Assembly: GCA_031359995.1 (NCBI GenBank) | Contig: JANMAT010000235.1 | Coordinates: 1 to 64,000 of the forward strand | Source of the DNA: JANMAT01 sp031359995 | GTDB taxonomy: Bacteria > Actinomycetota > Acidimicrobiia > Acidimicrobiales > Ilumatobacteraceae | Length of the DNA stretch: 64,000 nt | Reading direction: 5' to 3' | Part shown: piece by piece, positions 7,667 through 16,463 of the stretch | How positions within the stretch are numbered: position 1 is the stretch's first letter | Layout: each line of letters opens with the position of its first letter | Made by a program: the position numbers and the translations under genes | Notes under the pieces: model-generated | What the model saw: the letters and a program-made list of their open reading frames with translations, nothing else | Database searches by the model: none | Told to the model about the DNA's origin: nothing

Positions 7667-8647
7667 TCAGCGCCAACTGTTGGTCTGGCCCCCCGCCTGC
7701 GGGTCCAACGAGCGCCACTTGGCCGAATCGATGATGGTCGTGCGTTCCGCGAGGCGAGCGAGGGCGGTGGCAGCGTCATCGGCGTTCCCAGCGCCCGAGT
7801 AGCCGACGAAGGCGATCACACCTGGCTGAGGCTCCCACGCGAGGACGCCACTGGCGATGATGGATCGGGAGTACACCGTCGGTTGTCCCTTCACCATCGG
7901 CCCGGGAGCGAACCCGACGGCATACAGCGCGTCCTCGAATCCTGCGGCGGTGGCGAGACCGGTGAAGCACAAGCCACCGAGGGTCGCCTCTCCGAGTTCG
8001 TCACACCCGTACCGGGCCTCTCGGATGATCGGTGGACGTGTCGTCGCGGCGCTGACGACACGGTACGTGCTCAGGTGACCTGGAAGTCGCACGGAGGGTT
8101 CGCCGTCGACGGTGCCTGCGTTCCTGGCGATGTCAGCGACATCCTTCGGGGGGATTCCCGTCGCCCGGACCGTCAGCTGGCCGTCGCGCCCTTCGAGCAC
8201 CGTGCTGATCGTGTCGCTTGCCGGGGGGCCGGGTGCTGGTGTGTGAGCGATGGGGTCGTCGCCCGCCGTGATGACGATGCTTCCGCTGCCGAGGCGCCCG
8301 TCGTCCGGGCGCAAGACGATGCTTCGAGCACCCTCTGACGCAGAGGAGTCGACGCGCTCGATGAAGCCGTGCGGAGGTCCGCCGTCCGCACCGGGACCGG
8401 TGAGCACGAGTGCGCCGACGGTCTCGATGCTCACTTCGGGCGGGATGACGAGTGCAGGATGCTGACGTGTCGGGCGTACGGCCTGGATCACACCCGCAGC
8501 GCTGGCGAGGGCCAGCACCACGCCGGCGGCTTGCACGGTCCTGGCGCGGTGCCGACGCCGACGGACACGCCGGTGTACGTCGTCGAGGTCAGAGGCCGGC
8601 AGCACCTGATCGGCCTGGCGGGTGAGGATGTCGGCAAGGTCGGTCAT
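7667..8647 (-). CDS. Single-pass membrane protein, partner of the broken ECF sigma factor
   Basis: This 326-residue protein has a cytoplasmic N-terminal segment of about 36 residues rich in Arg (VHRRVRRRRHRARTV), one membrane helix at about 37-58 and an extracytoplasmic remainder rich in beta-strand-like sequence. A possible disulphide pair is C-x(8)-C (YGCDELGEATLGGLCF). The start overlaps the sigma gene stop by ATGA (8644-8647), the layout of an ECF sigma/anti-sigma operon. No zinc-binding anti-sigma motif is present. Its sigma partner appears broken, so this gene may have lost its original role. Confidence 0.65.
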   Translation of the reverse strand: MTDLADILTRQADQVLPASDLDDVHRRVRRRRHRARTVQAAGVVLALASAAGVIQAVRPTRQHPALVIPPEVSIETVGALVLTGPGADGGPPHGFIERVDSSASEGARSIVLRPDDGRLGSGSIVITAGDDPIAHTPAPGPPASDTISTVLEGRDGQLTVRATGIPPKDVADIARNAGTVDGEPSVRLPGHLSTYRVVSAATTRPPIIREARYGCDELGEATLGGLCFTGLATAAGFEDALYAVGFAPGPMVKGQPTVYSRSIIASGVLAWEPQPGVIAFVGYSGAGNADDAATALARLAERTTIIDSAKWRSLDPQAGGQTNSWR

Positions 8648-9092
8648 CGGTCGATCTCCGATTCGAGGCGGGCCAGGGCGCGATGGAGCGAGGACTTCAC
8701 AGTGCCCGGTCGGACGCCGAGGATTTGAGCGATCTCGGCCTCAGGCAGGTCGAGGTAGAACCGGAGCACGACGACCGCGCGCTGCCGGTAGGGGAGCCGA
8801 TGGCCAGACGGGAGGCGTGACGGCGGATCGTGCCGAGGCGACGTCGCTCGTTGCGGCAGCCGTTGACCACCGCGGTCCGGAGCCAAGCCGGCGGAACGAC
8901 CACGGACGAGAGCCGAGGCTCCAACTTGGCGAAGGCCTCCTGCACGACATCCTCCGCAGCGGCCGTCGAGCCGAGCAAGAGGGCCGCCAGGCGGACGAGC
9001 GGGTCGAAGTGTTCCGCGTAGACCGCGGCGAACCGCTCCGCGGGGCGGAGTGTCACCTCGAGCTCGATCTCATCGCCCACGCCCATTGACAC
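8644..9092 (-). pseudogene. ECF sigma factor split by a frameshift and deletion (module 3)
   Basis: The N-terminal frame (from 9092) has sigma region 2: FAAVYAEHFDPLVRLAALLL, AAAEDVVQEAFAKLEP and WLRTAVVNGCRNERRR. The region 4 part, LPYRQRAVVVLRFYLDLPEAEIAQILG then RPGTVKSSLHRAL, is in another frame and ends at 8644. The frames must switch near 8795-8810. The linker is also shorter than in SigE-like relatives, so a deletion that changed the frame is more likely than a single base error. Neither half alone would be a working sigma factor. The region 4 frame overlaps the membrane partner gene by ATGA. Confidence 0.75.
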
Positions 9093-9301
9093 CCCAGGTC
9101 GCCGAAAGGTTCCGCCCGAATCGTCGCGCTCCGGTGACGGCCTCCGATTCGGTGCCGCCGACGCTGCGGCCCAGTCGTGCCCCGGCGATCAACACACCCT
9201 TGGTCGTTCGGGTTCGTACCGCGCGGTCGCGAGCGGGCGTCGATGGCGCGGACACGCGTTGCGAATACGATGCTCGTGGCGACACGTCGAGGCGGGTTCA
9301 G

Positions 9302-12007
9302 ATGCGGGAGCAGCGGGCGGGATCACACGGCTACGGGCGACGGCTGGCTGCTGCCGGCCTCCTGCTGGTCGCTCCACTGGCGGTGATTGTCGGGCCGACA
9401 CCGCTCGTCGCCGCGTCGCCCCCTGCGCCGGCGTGCGTGCAAGTGGTCGGCACGACGGACGGCGCGTGGCAGGAGTTCTCCGGTGCGATGTCGGGCGACG
9501 GCGGCACCGCTGTCGTGATCGAGCGGCGCGACCCCGACGCCCGGCTCCTCGTTCGTGACGTCGCCAACGGCACGATCCGCTCGTTGACGACGCTCCCGGG
9601 GCTGTACCAGTTGCTCGGCGTGAGCGGCAACGGCCGCTACGTGCTCCTGCTCGCCGGCGCGTTCACGTCGTCGATGAGCCTGATCCGCGTGGACACCACG
9701 AGCGGCGTGATGCTCACGGTGCCCACCGGCGGCCGCGCGATCGACTGGAACGCCTCCAATCTCGACACGCTGTGGGGCGTCATCTCCGACGATGGCCGCT
9801 ACGTGGCGACCGTGACGGGGGCCGGGGCGCCTCCGACCCTCGTCACCGTCGTCGATCTCCAGACATCCGGCGTCCGGACCATCTCGGTCGTCCCGAACGG
9901 CGTCCCCGCCGGAACGACCGAGTCGCTGAGGGGGATGAGCGGTGACGGGCGTTTCCTCCTCGTCAGCTACCCGAACCGACCCTCGCTCGTCGACATCAGC
10001 ACCCTGACGCCGAGCATCGTGGCGACCTTCCCCAGCGCCATGTCGTCCGAGCTGTACGGCCGCGGTCGCTACGTGCGCTACCAGGACGGTGGCGGCAGCA
10101 GCCTCCTCTACGACACCGTGACCGCCGCGACCACCGACGTCACTGGTCGCCTCGTTCGCGAGACCTCGCATGACGGTCGGTACTGGCTCGAGTTCACGTC
10201 GGCGGCGACCATCGCCGAGTCGCGGTGGTTCGTGCGTGACAACCTCCTGGTGACGACGCACAACGTGTCCAGGATCGAGGAGGGCGATGTCGCGACCGCC
10301 CACGCCATCAGCGACAACGGGCAGACGGTCGAGTACTTCTCGCGCGCTCACTCTCGGGTGGCCCGACCGGGAGTCGCCGATCTCACCTGGGCCAACACGG
10401 TGGCACTGCCGCGAGGTGCGATGCGCGAACTGCCGCTGCGCGGTGAGCTGCCCGTCGGCACCACCATGACCGTGGGTGGCGTGGCCGCAGGGCTCCGGAA
10501 CGCGTCCGGTCGGACGATCGCGACGATCCCCACGCCCCAGAACGCGCCCGAGGGATGGACGACGGCCCAGATCGACACGCCCGACGGCTGCCGGTTCACC
10601 GTCGAGTCCGTGATGTCCGTGTCCGGCCTCCCCGGGGTGGTGCAAGGCGTGCTCCACCCCGGGGAGACGTTCGACGTCGCCTACGTCCTGCCGGGCGGCA
10701 TCCTGTTTCCGCCCGCCGGCATCGACTTCGGCGAGTTCCCCGCCACCGACGTCGTCGCCGAGGCCGACGGCACGGTGCACGGCACCGTCTCCGTCGCGAC
10801 GAGCGCGGCGCCTGGTCCTCGCGACGTCACCGTGCACGGCACCGATCCCGACGACGCCGTGATCTTTCCGGGCGGAGGGGTGATACGGACCAGCTACGGC
10901 GAGTTCCATCCGGTCGAGCCCGCACGCATCGTCGACACCCGCGACGGCACCGGCGGACGGACCGGTCCGCTCCTCGGCGGCGAACCGGTGGCCTTCCCCG
11001 TCGTGGGCGTGGGTGGCGTGCCCGCGACCGGTGTCGCGGCGGTCGTCGTCAACGTCACGACGACCGAGGCCACCGCGCCCTCCTTCCTGACCGTCTACCC
11101 CAGCGACGCCGCACGTCCGACCGCTTCGAACCTGAACATGGTCGCGGGCCAGACCGTCCCCAACCTCGTCACCGTGCGCGTCGGCGCCGACGGCGGCGCC
11201 GCTGTCTTCAACTTCGCCGGCACGGCCCATATCGTCATGGATGTCGTCGGCTGGTACGGAACACCCACCACCGAGCCCGGTGGGGCGTACCTTCCCCTCA
11301 CTCCCGTCCGGTTGCTCGACACGCGCGAGTCGGGGCACCCGATCGGTGCGCAAGGCACGCTGCGGCTTCCGGTCAGCTCCGGGCTGCCCGCCACGGCCGT
11401 CGCTCTGAACGTCACCATCACCGAACCGACCCAGGGCACCTACCTTGCCGTCACACCCGCCGGCGCCGTCCGTACGACGTCGAGTCTCAACGCCACGGCG
11501 GGACAGACGGTCGCGAACATGGTGGTGGTCCCGCTCGGCGACGACAACGCCATCGACATCTACAACCACCTCGGCACCGCCCACGTGGTGGTCGACCTGC
11601 TCGGCATCTTCGACGACGGGTCACTGCCGCTCTCCCGTGGGCAACTCACGGGCATGAACCCGCAGCGCGTCCTCGACACCCGCAGCGGCCTCGGTGCGCC
11701 GGTCGGTCGGGTCGAACCCGGCCAGCCGGTCCCGGTGTCGCTCGCCGGCGTCGTGCCAGCCGCCGCCAGCGCCGTCGTCGTGAACCTCACCGCCACGGAC
11801 ACCACAGGGCCGGGATTCGTCACGGCGTGGCCGGGCGCCACGGCTCAACCGGGCACGAGCAACCTCAACTACGTGCGAGGTGGCACCGTGCCGAACCTCG
11901 CGGTGGTACCGATCGGTGCCGACGGCACCATCCTCGTCACCACCGGCGCCGCCTCGGCGCATCTGATCGCTGACGTCCTCGGCTGGTACGGAGCGGAACC
12001 GAGCTGA
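9302..12007 (+). CDS. Large secreted protein: beta-propeller-like repeats and three DTR...VVGWYG repeats
   Basis: The 901-residue protein starts at ATG 9302 (GAGGCGG seven bases upstream) with a Sec signal peptide: basic MREQRAGSHGYGRR, a hydrophobic core, then a cut near LVAAS. An in-frame GTG at 9050 would bury the signal peptide and was rejected. Residues 40-420 carry repeated blade-like turns (SGDGGTAVV, SGNGRYVLL, SDDGRYVAT, SGDGRFLLV, SHDGRYWLE, SDNGQTVEY) typical of PD40/TolB-type propellers. From about residue 540 there are three repeats of about 115 residues, starting PARIVDTR, PVRLLDTR and PQRVLDTR; each has an ASNLN- or TSSLN-type turn and a GQTVPN- or GGTVPN-like strand, and the first and third end in VGWYG or LGWYG. 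Such C-terminal repeats are common in secreted Actinomycetota proteins; their role, perhaps surface attachment, is unproven. Confidence 0.8.
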   Translation: MREQRAGSHGYGRRLAAAGLLLVAPLAVIVGPTPLVAASPPAPACVQVVGTTDGAWQEFSGAMSGDGGTAVVIERRDPDARLLVRDVANGTIRSLTTLPGLYQLLGVSGNGRYVLLLAGAFTSSMSLIRVDTTSGVMLTVPTGGRAIDWNASNLDTLWGVISDDGRYVATVTGAGAPPTLVTVVDLQTSGVRTISVVPNGVPAGTTESLRGMSGDGRFLLVSYPNRPSLVDISTLTPSIVATFPSAMSSELYGRGRYVRYQDGGGSSLLYDTVTAATTDVTGRLVRETSHDGRYWLEFTSAATIAESRWFVRDNLLVTTHNVSRIEEGDVATAHAISDNGQTVEYFSRAHSRVARPGVADLTWANTVALPRGAMRELPLRGELPVGTTMTVGGVAAGLRNASGRTIATIPTPQNAPEGWTTAQIDTPDGCRFTVESVMSVSGLPGVVQGVLHPGETFDVAYVLPGGILFPPAGIDFGEFPATDVVAEADGTVHGTVSVATSAAPGPRDVTVHGTDPDDAVIFPGGGVIRTSYGEFHPVEPARIVDTRDGTGGRTGPLLGGEPVAFPVVGVGGVPATGVAAVVVNVTTTEATAPSFLTVYPSDAARPTASNLNMVAGQTVPNLVTVRVGADGGAAVFNFAGTAHIVMDVVGWYGTPTTEPGGAYLPLTPVRLLDTRESGHPIGAQGTLRLPVSSGLPATAVALNVTITEPTQGTYLAVTPAGAVRTTSSLNATAGQTVANMVVVPLGDDNAIDIYNHLGTAHVVVDLLGIFDDGSLPLSRGQLTGMNPQRVLDTRSGLGAPVGRVEPGQPVPVSLAGVVPAAASAVVVNLTATDTTGPGFVTAWPGATAQPGTSNLNYVRGGTVPNLAVVPIGADGTILVTTGAASAHLIADVLGWYGAEPS

Positions 12008-12230
12008 TGCTCGCCACTCAGCTCCAGCACGGGTCCCACCCCTCGCCGCTCGCCGACGGGAAGAAGGGGTCGGCGTCGTTAACGGCTCGTCGCGCGTAGC
12101 GGAACGCCGCGCGGGGTCCGCCGGCGACCGTGACGAGCCCGGTCTGTCCGGGTGCCCGTCGGGAAGGGGCCCGGGTCGGTGGCGCCAGCCTGGGCCGTGC
12201 CCCAGGCCATCACATCTGACCGCTGCACAC
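12006..12230 (-). pseudogene. Fragment of a paralog of the 3886-5919 membrane protein
   Basis: Read on the minus strand, this stretch gives APGQTGLVTVAGG, FRYARRAVNDADPFFPSASG and EGWDPCWS then a stop. It lines up with APGQDALVDITGG, FSFARRPVGRIDPFFPAASG and ETWDEFWAPP of the protein at 3886-5919. The preceding DVMAWGTAQ resembles QVVVVGWRTAQ but is in another frame. It is a decayed gene fragment with no start, so a second copy of that ECF partner once existed here. Confidence 0.7.
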
Positions 12231-12610
12231 GCCACCTTCACAAGATTCCTGTGCGACCCGGTGATTCTCTGCCGAACTGCGTGCCGAGGGCCACACACTC
12301 TTCAGCCAGACCACTCACTCGCCCAGCTCAACGGTGGCCTTCCGGTGCCGGAGACCCTGGTTCGGCAGCGAGGCGAGATCCCCACCGACCGACGAGACCG
12401 CGAGGCCGATCGCCTCCAGGCCGCCCGCGACCTCCGGGCGTTCCGAGGGTGTCGATTTGGGCCTGGTAGGGCTGCCACGCCTGGCCGGCGGCCCGCAGCT
12501 CGGGCTGGCGAATCGCTGGTTCCCGGGCCGATCTCAGGGTTCCCGGAAGTAGGGATCAGGTCCGGCCCGAGATGGGACGCGGACGCTCGGAAACCTCATC
12601 CCTGCCCCAG
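12231..12610. other. Gene-free remnant stretch
   Basis: About 380 bases without a gene I can support. A plus-strand frame contains VPETLVRQRGEIPTDRRDRE, which reads like part of a helical protein, but there is no credible start, end or family match. It lies between the paralog fragment and repeat R2 and is probably island debris. Confidence 0.35.
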
Positions 12611-12792
12611 AACCGTGCGGACGGAGAAACACCCTCCAACATGGGCGTTCGCGTCGCACGAGGTAGACGGCACGAGACACCACCAGGGGACCCTGCGGAT
12701 CCGCCTGACCGAACTACACGATCTTCGAAGGCGCGTCTGAGATCCAGCGCCTGGTGATCAGCCGCGCCATGCCAGGCCTTCGCGTGGAATAG
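12611..12792 (+). repeat. Displaced acyl-CoA dehydrogenase 3' end with shared flank, copy R2 (putative attR)
   Basis: From 12721 the sequence reads IFEGASEIQRLVISRAMPGLR then VE and TAG, again the last 23 residues of an acyl-CoA dehydrogenase without a gene body. The 19 bases at 12714-12732 are identical to 1356-1374 in the 5' gene. The flank AACCGTGCGGACGGAGAA (12611 on) and CTGCGGATCCGCC match the flank of R1, separated here by about 65 extra bases. With R1 and the integrase remnant, it suggests two elements inserted in tandem at the same gene end. Confidence 0.7.
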
Positions 12793-12816
12793 GTCGAGCA
12801 GGCCGGAACGCGCAGA

Positions 12817-12851
12817 ACCCGGTTCCCCCACCTGCGGGTGGGCAACCGGGT
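12817..12851. terminator. Strong two-part hairpin after R2
   Basis: ACCCGGTT (12817-12824) pairs perfectly with AACCGGGT (12844-12851). Inside it CCCACC pairs with GGTGGG around a TGCG loop. It separates plus-strand debris from the minus-strand exporter operon ending at 13013. It may be a terminator or part of a mobile repeat; there is no T-run. Confidence 0.45.
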
Positions 12852-12878
12852 CCACTTCCGCACGCGCTTGCGTGAAGC
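12852..12878. repeat. 27-bp repeat, copy 2
   Basis: These bases are identical to 3774-3800 and contain the CACGC-GCTT-GCGTG stem-loop. The repeat directly follows the hairpin at 12817-12851. Confidence 0.6.
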
Positions 12879-13012
12879 ATCGGGAGCGTCACCGAAGGAG
12901 CCCGTGCCCACCACCAGGTGTCCGGGCACAGGCCACCAGCGACGCGCCGCGGCCACCCGACCCGGGAGCGGCGGCTCCGGAGTCGGGTGGCGTGTGCGAG
13001 CGCCCGTGCCGG

Positions 13013-15519
13013 TCAGGCCACGGCGATGGCCCCGAGCACGTCCAAGCGGGCACCCCGACGTGCAGGCATCACCGCGGCGCCCACGCCGGCCAGCGTGGCG
13101 AGGGTGGCGACGACGACGAGCTGGCCCACCGGGATGACGAGCTGACCGAAGCCGTCGGTGGCGACGGTGCGGACCATGGCCCAACCGAGGAACGTACCGA
13201 CCGCCAGTCCGAGCGTGGCTCCGAACAAGGCGATGATCGCCGACTCCCACCGCACCGACGAGCGCACCTGCGAGCGGGTCATGCCCACGGCCCGCAACAA
13301 GCCGAGCTCACGCCGACGCTCGTGGATCGACAGCGCCAAGGTGTTGGCGATGCCGAGCAGGGCGATGGCCACCGCCATGGCCAGCAGGGCGTACATCAGA
13401 GCGACGACCAGGTCGATCTTGCCGTCCTGCTGGGCGATGAACGCGCCGACCGTGAGCACCTTGGCAGTGGGGTAGGCGGTCGCGGCATGCTCGACCACGA
13501 GCGTGTCGTCGGCCGCCACGAACAGCCGGGCGTCGACCGTGGTCGGCAGGTGCGCGGCGAACGCCTGCAGGTCGACGAACTGGTCGCCGAGGAAGCTCGT
13601 CGCGTTGGCGTAGATGGCCCGCACGGTGAACGTCACCGCGCCGGTGGGGAAGGTGACGGTGCGGGTGTCGCCGACTCGTGCGGCGCCCGTTCCGGTACCG
13701 GCCTTCACGGCGATGCCGTCGGCGCCGAGCTGGCCGAGCGCGCCCTGCACGACACCGAGATCGAACAGCGTCCCGATGGTGCTCGTGTCGTAGGCGTTCA
13801 GCACGGCCGGCGATCCGCCGATCTCCACGAGGCTGTTGCGCTGTTCCGCCACGGCGCGCACACCGGGGGTCGTCGCCAGCCGCACGGCGAGGTCGGGGCT
13901 GATCCCGCTGCTGCCGTCGACGGCGCCGGAGTCGACGACAGCGGTGCCTCGGTAGTCGTGCCGGAACTCGCCTGCGCCGGCCGACTTGATCGACGCCGCG
14001 AACACGGCGAGGAAGCTCACCAGGGCCACGCCGATCATCAACGACGACGCCGTGCGGGCGGTGCGGGTGGGGTTGCGCATGGCGTTCTGGCGGGCGATCT
14101 CGCCGGACGTGCCGCGTTGGCGGGCCACGGGGGCCCCCAGGGCCGCGGCGACGGGGCGGGCGAGCACGGGGCCGAGCACGGCGACGGCGAGGAAGAGCGC
14201 CACCGCCCCGAGGCCGACGATCTTGCCGTCTTCCGCGGCCAGGCCGGCGAGCAGCGTGGCGACGGCCAGCGCCGTGGCGGCGACGCCGGTGACGATGCGA
14301 CGCACCGAGACGGCCGAACGGTCCTGGGCGACGTCGCGCAGCGCCGCGATGGGCGCCACCTTCGCCGCCCGCCGGGCCGGCAGCAGCGCGGAGACGAGCG
14401 TGACCACCACACCGACCACGAGCGACGCCACGACCGTGGCGGACGTGATCACCAGCGAGCCGAGGGGGATGTCGATGCCGGCCGCCCGCAGCAGCAGCTG
14501 CAACCCCTTGGCCACCCCGATGCCGGCCCCCAGGCCGATGGCGGAGGCCACCAGCCCGGTGGCCGTCGCCTCGGCGAGCAACGCGCCCCGTACCTGGCGT
14601 CCGGTCGCACCGACGGCCCGCAGCAGGGCCATCTCCTTGGTGCGCTGCGAGACGATGATCGAGAAGGTGTTGTTGATCGTGAAGGCGCCGACGAACATGG
14701 CCACGAGCGCGAAGATCGTGAGGAACGTGCCGAACTGCCCGATGTCCTTGCCGATCTGGCGCTGGTGCTCCTTCGTGAGGGCGACCCCGGAGATCACCTC
14801 GTTCCCGGTGCCGATGACCGGTGCCAGCCGCGCCACGAGCGTGTCGGGAGAGACGCCCGGTCGGGCGGTGACGGCGATGGCCGTGACCTCGCCCGGACGG
14901 CCGAGCACCGTCTGGGCGGTGACATCGTCGAAGAGCACGATCGACAGCGCACCGGCGGTGTCGACACCGGCGAACCGGGCGATGCCGACGATGGTGGCCG
15001 GGCGGGGTTCGCCGGTCGACAGCACGGTCGTGCGGTCGCCCACGCGCAGCCCGGCGGTGTCGGCCGAGTGCTTGTCGATGGCGACCTCGTCGGCCCCGAC
15101 CGGGGCCCGGCCGGCGGCCAGCGTGAACGGGTTCAGGGCCGGCACGGTCACCCAGTTCATGCCCACGGCACCGGTGGCCAGGCTGCCCACGGCCTTGCCG
15201 TGTCCGTCCACGACCTGGGCGTAGCCCGAGACCTCCACGCTCGCCTGGTCGACGCCGTCGACCGCTCGAACGACGTCGAGCAGGCCGGCGGCGAGCGGCG
15301 GTCCGCTCTTGGCGAAGCCGAGGGTGATCGGGCTCGGGCGGCGCACGTAGGCGGCGGTCCCGGCGTCGGCCCGGGAGAGCAGGTTGTCGAACGTGCCGCG
15401 GATGGTGTCGGTGAGGATGAGGGTGCCGGCCAGGAACGCCACGCCGAGGATCACGGCGAACGCGGTGGCGACGAACCGCCGCTTGTTGGCAGCGAGCTGC
15501 TTGAGGGTGAGGGTGGCGA

Positions 15520-15523
<4 letters not shown>
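13013..15523 (-). CDS. FtsX/MacB-type ABC transporter permease
   Basis: This 836-residue membrane protein has the two-domain FtsX layout: an N-terminal helix (MIATLTLKQLAANKRRFVAT), a large extracytoplasmic domain, then helices around FGTFLTIFALVAMFVGAFTI and VRGALLAEATATGLVASAIG. A second copy begins near RQNAMRNPTRTARTASSLMI and ends with ALLGIANTLALSIHERRREL and VGTFLGWAMV. QRTKEMALLRAVGAT and ERRRELGLLRAVGMT are the two coupling segments that contact the ATPase. These permeases work mechanically in export, lipoprotein release or cell-wall control rather than classical import. The start overlaps the ATPase stop by ATGA, so the two form one transporter. The substrate cannot be told from sequence. 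Confidence 0.85.
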
Positions 15524-16302
<779 letters not shown>

Positions 16303-16463
16303 GCCCCCACCGTGCGCTCCCGGCGGCCGGGTCACATCGGGCCAGCGTCGCACCTCGGTGGCGCCCGGGTGGAGCGATCGGTGTCGGAGAGTCACCCCGC
16401 AGGCACTCGGCCCTCATCCTCTGGGCCGATGCGGGCCGCGGCGGCGCAGGTTACGGTGCCCCG

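Noticed and set aside
9050..9301. N-terminal extension of the secreted protein to GTG 9050
   Set aside because: It would place 84 Arg-rich residues before a complete signal peptide; ATG 9302 has its own ribosome-binding site.
9323..11584. A 753-codon minus-strand frame opposite the secreted repeat protein
   Set aside because: The plus-strand protein has a signal peptide and repeated domains; the antisense frame only mirrors them.
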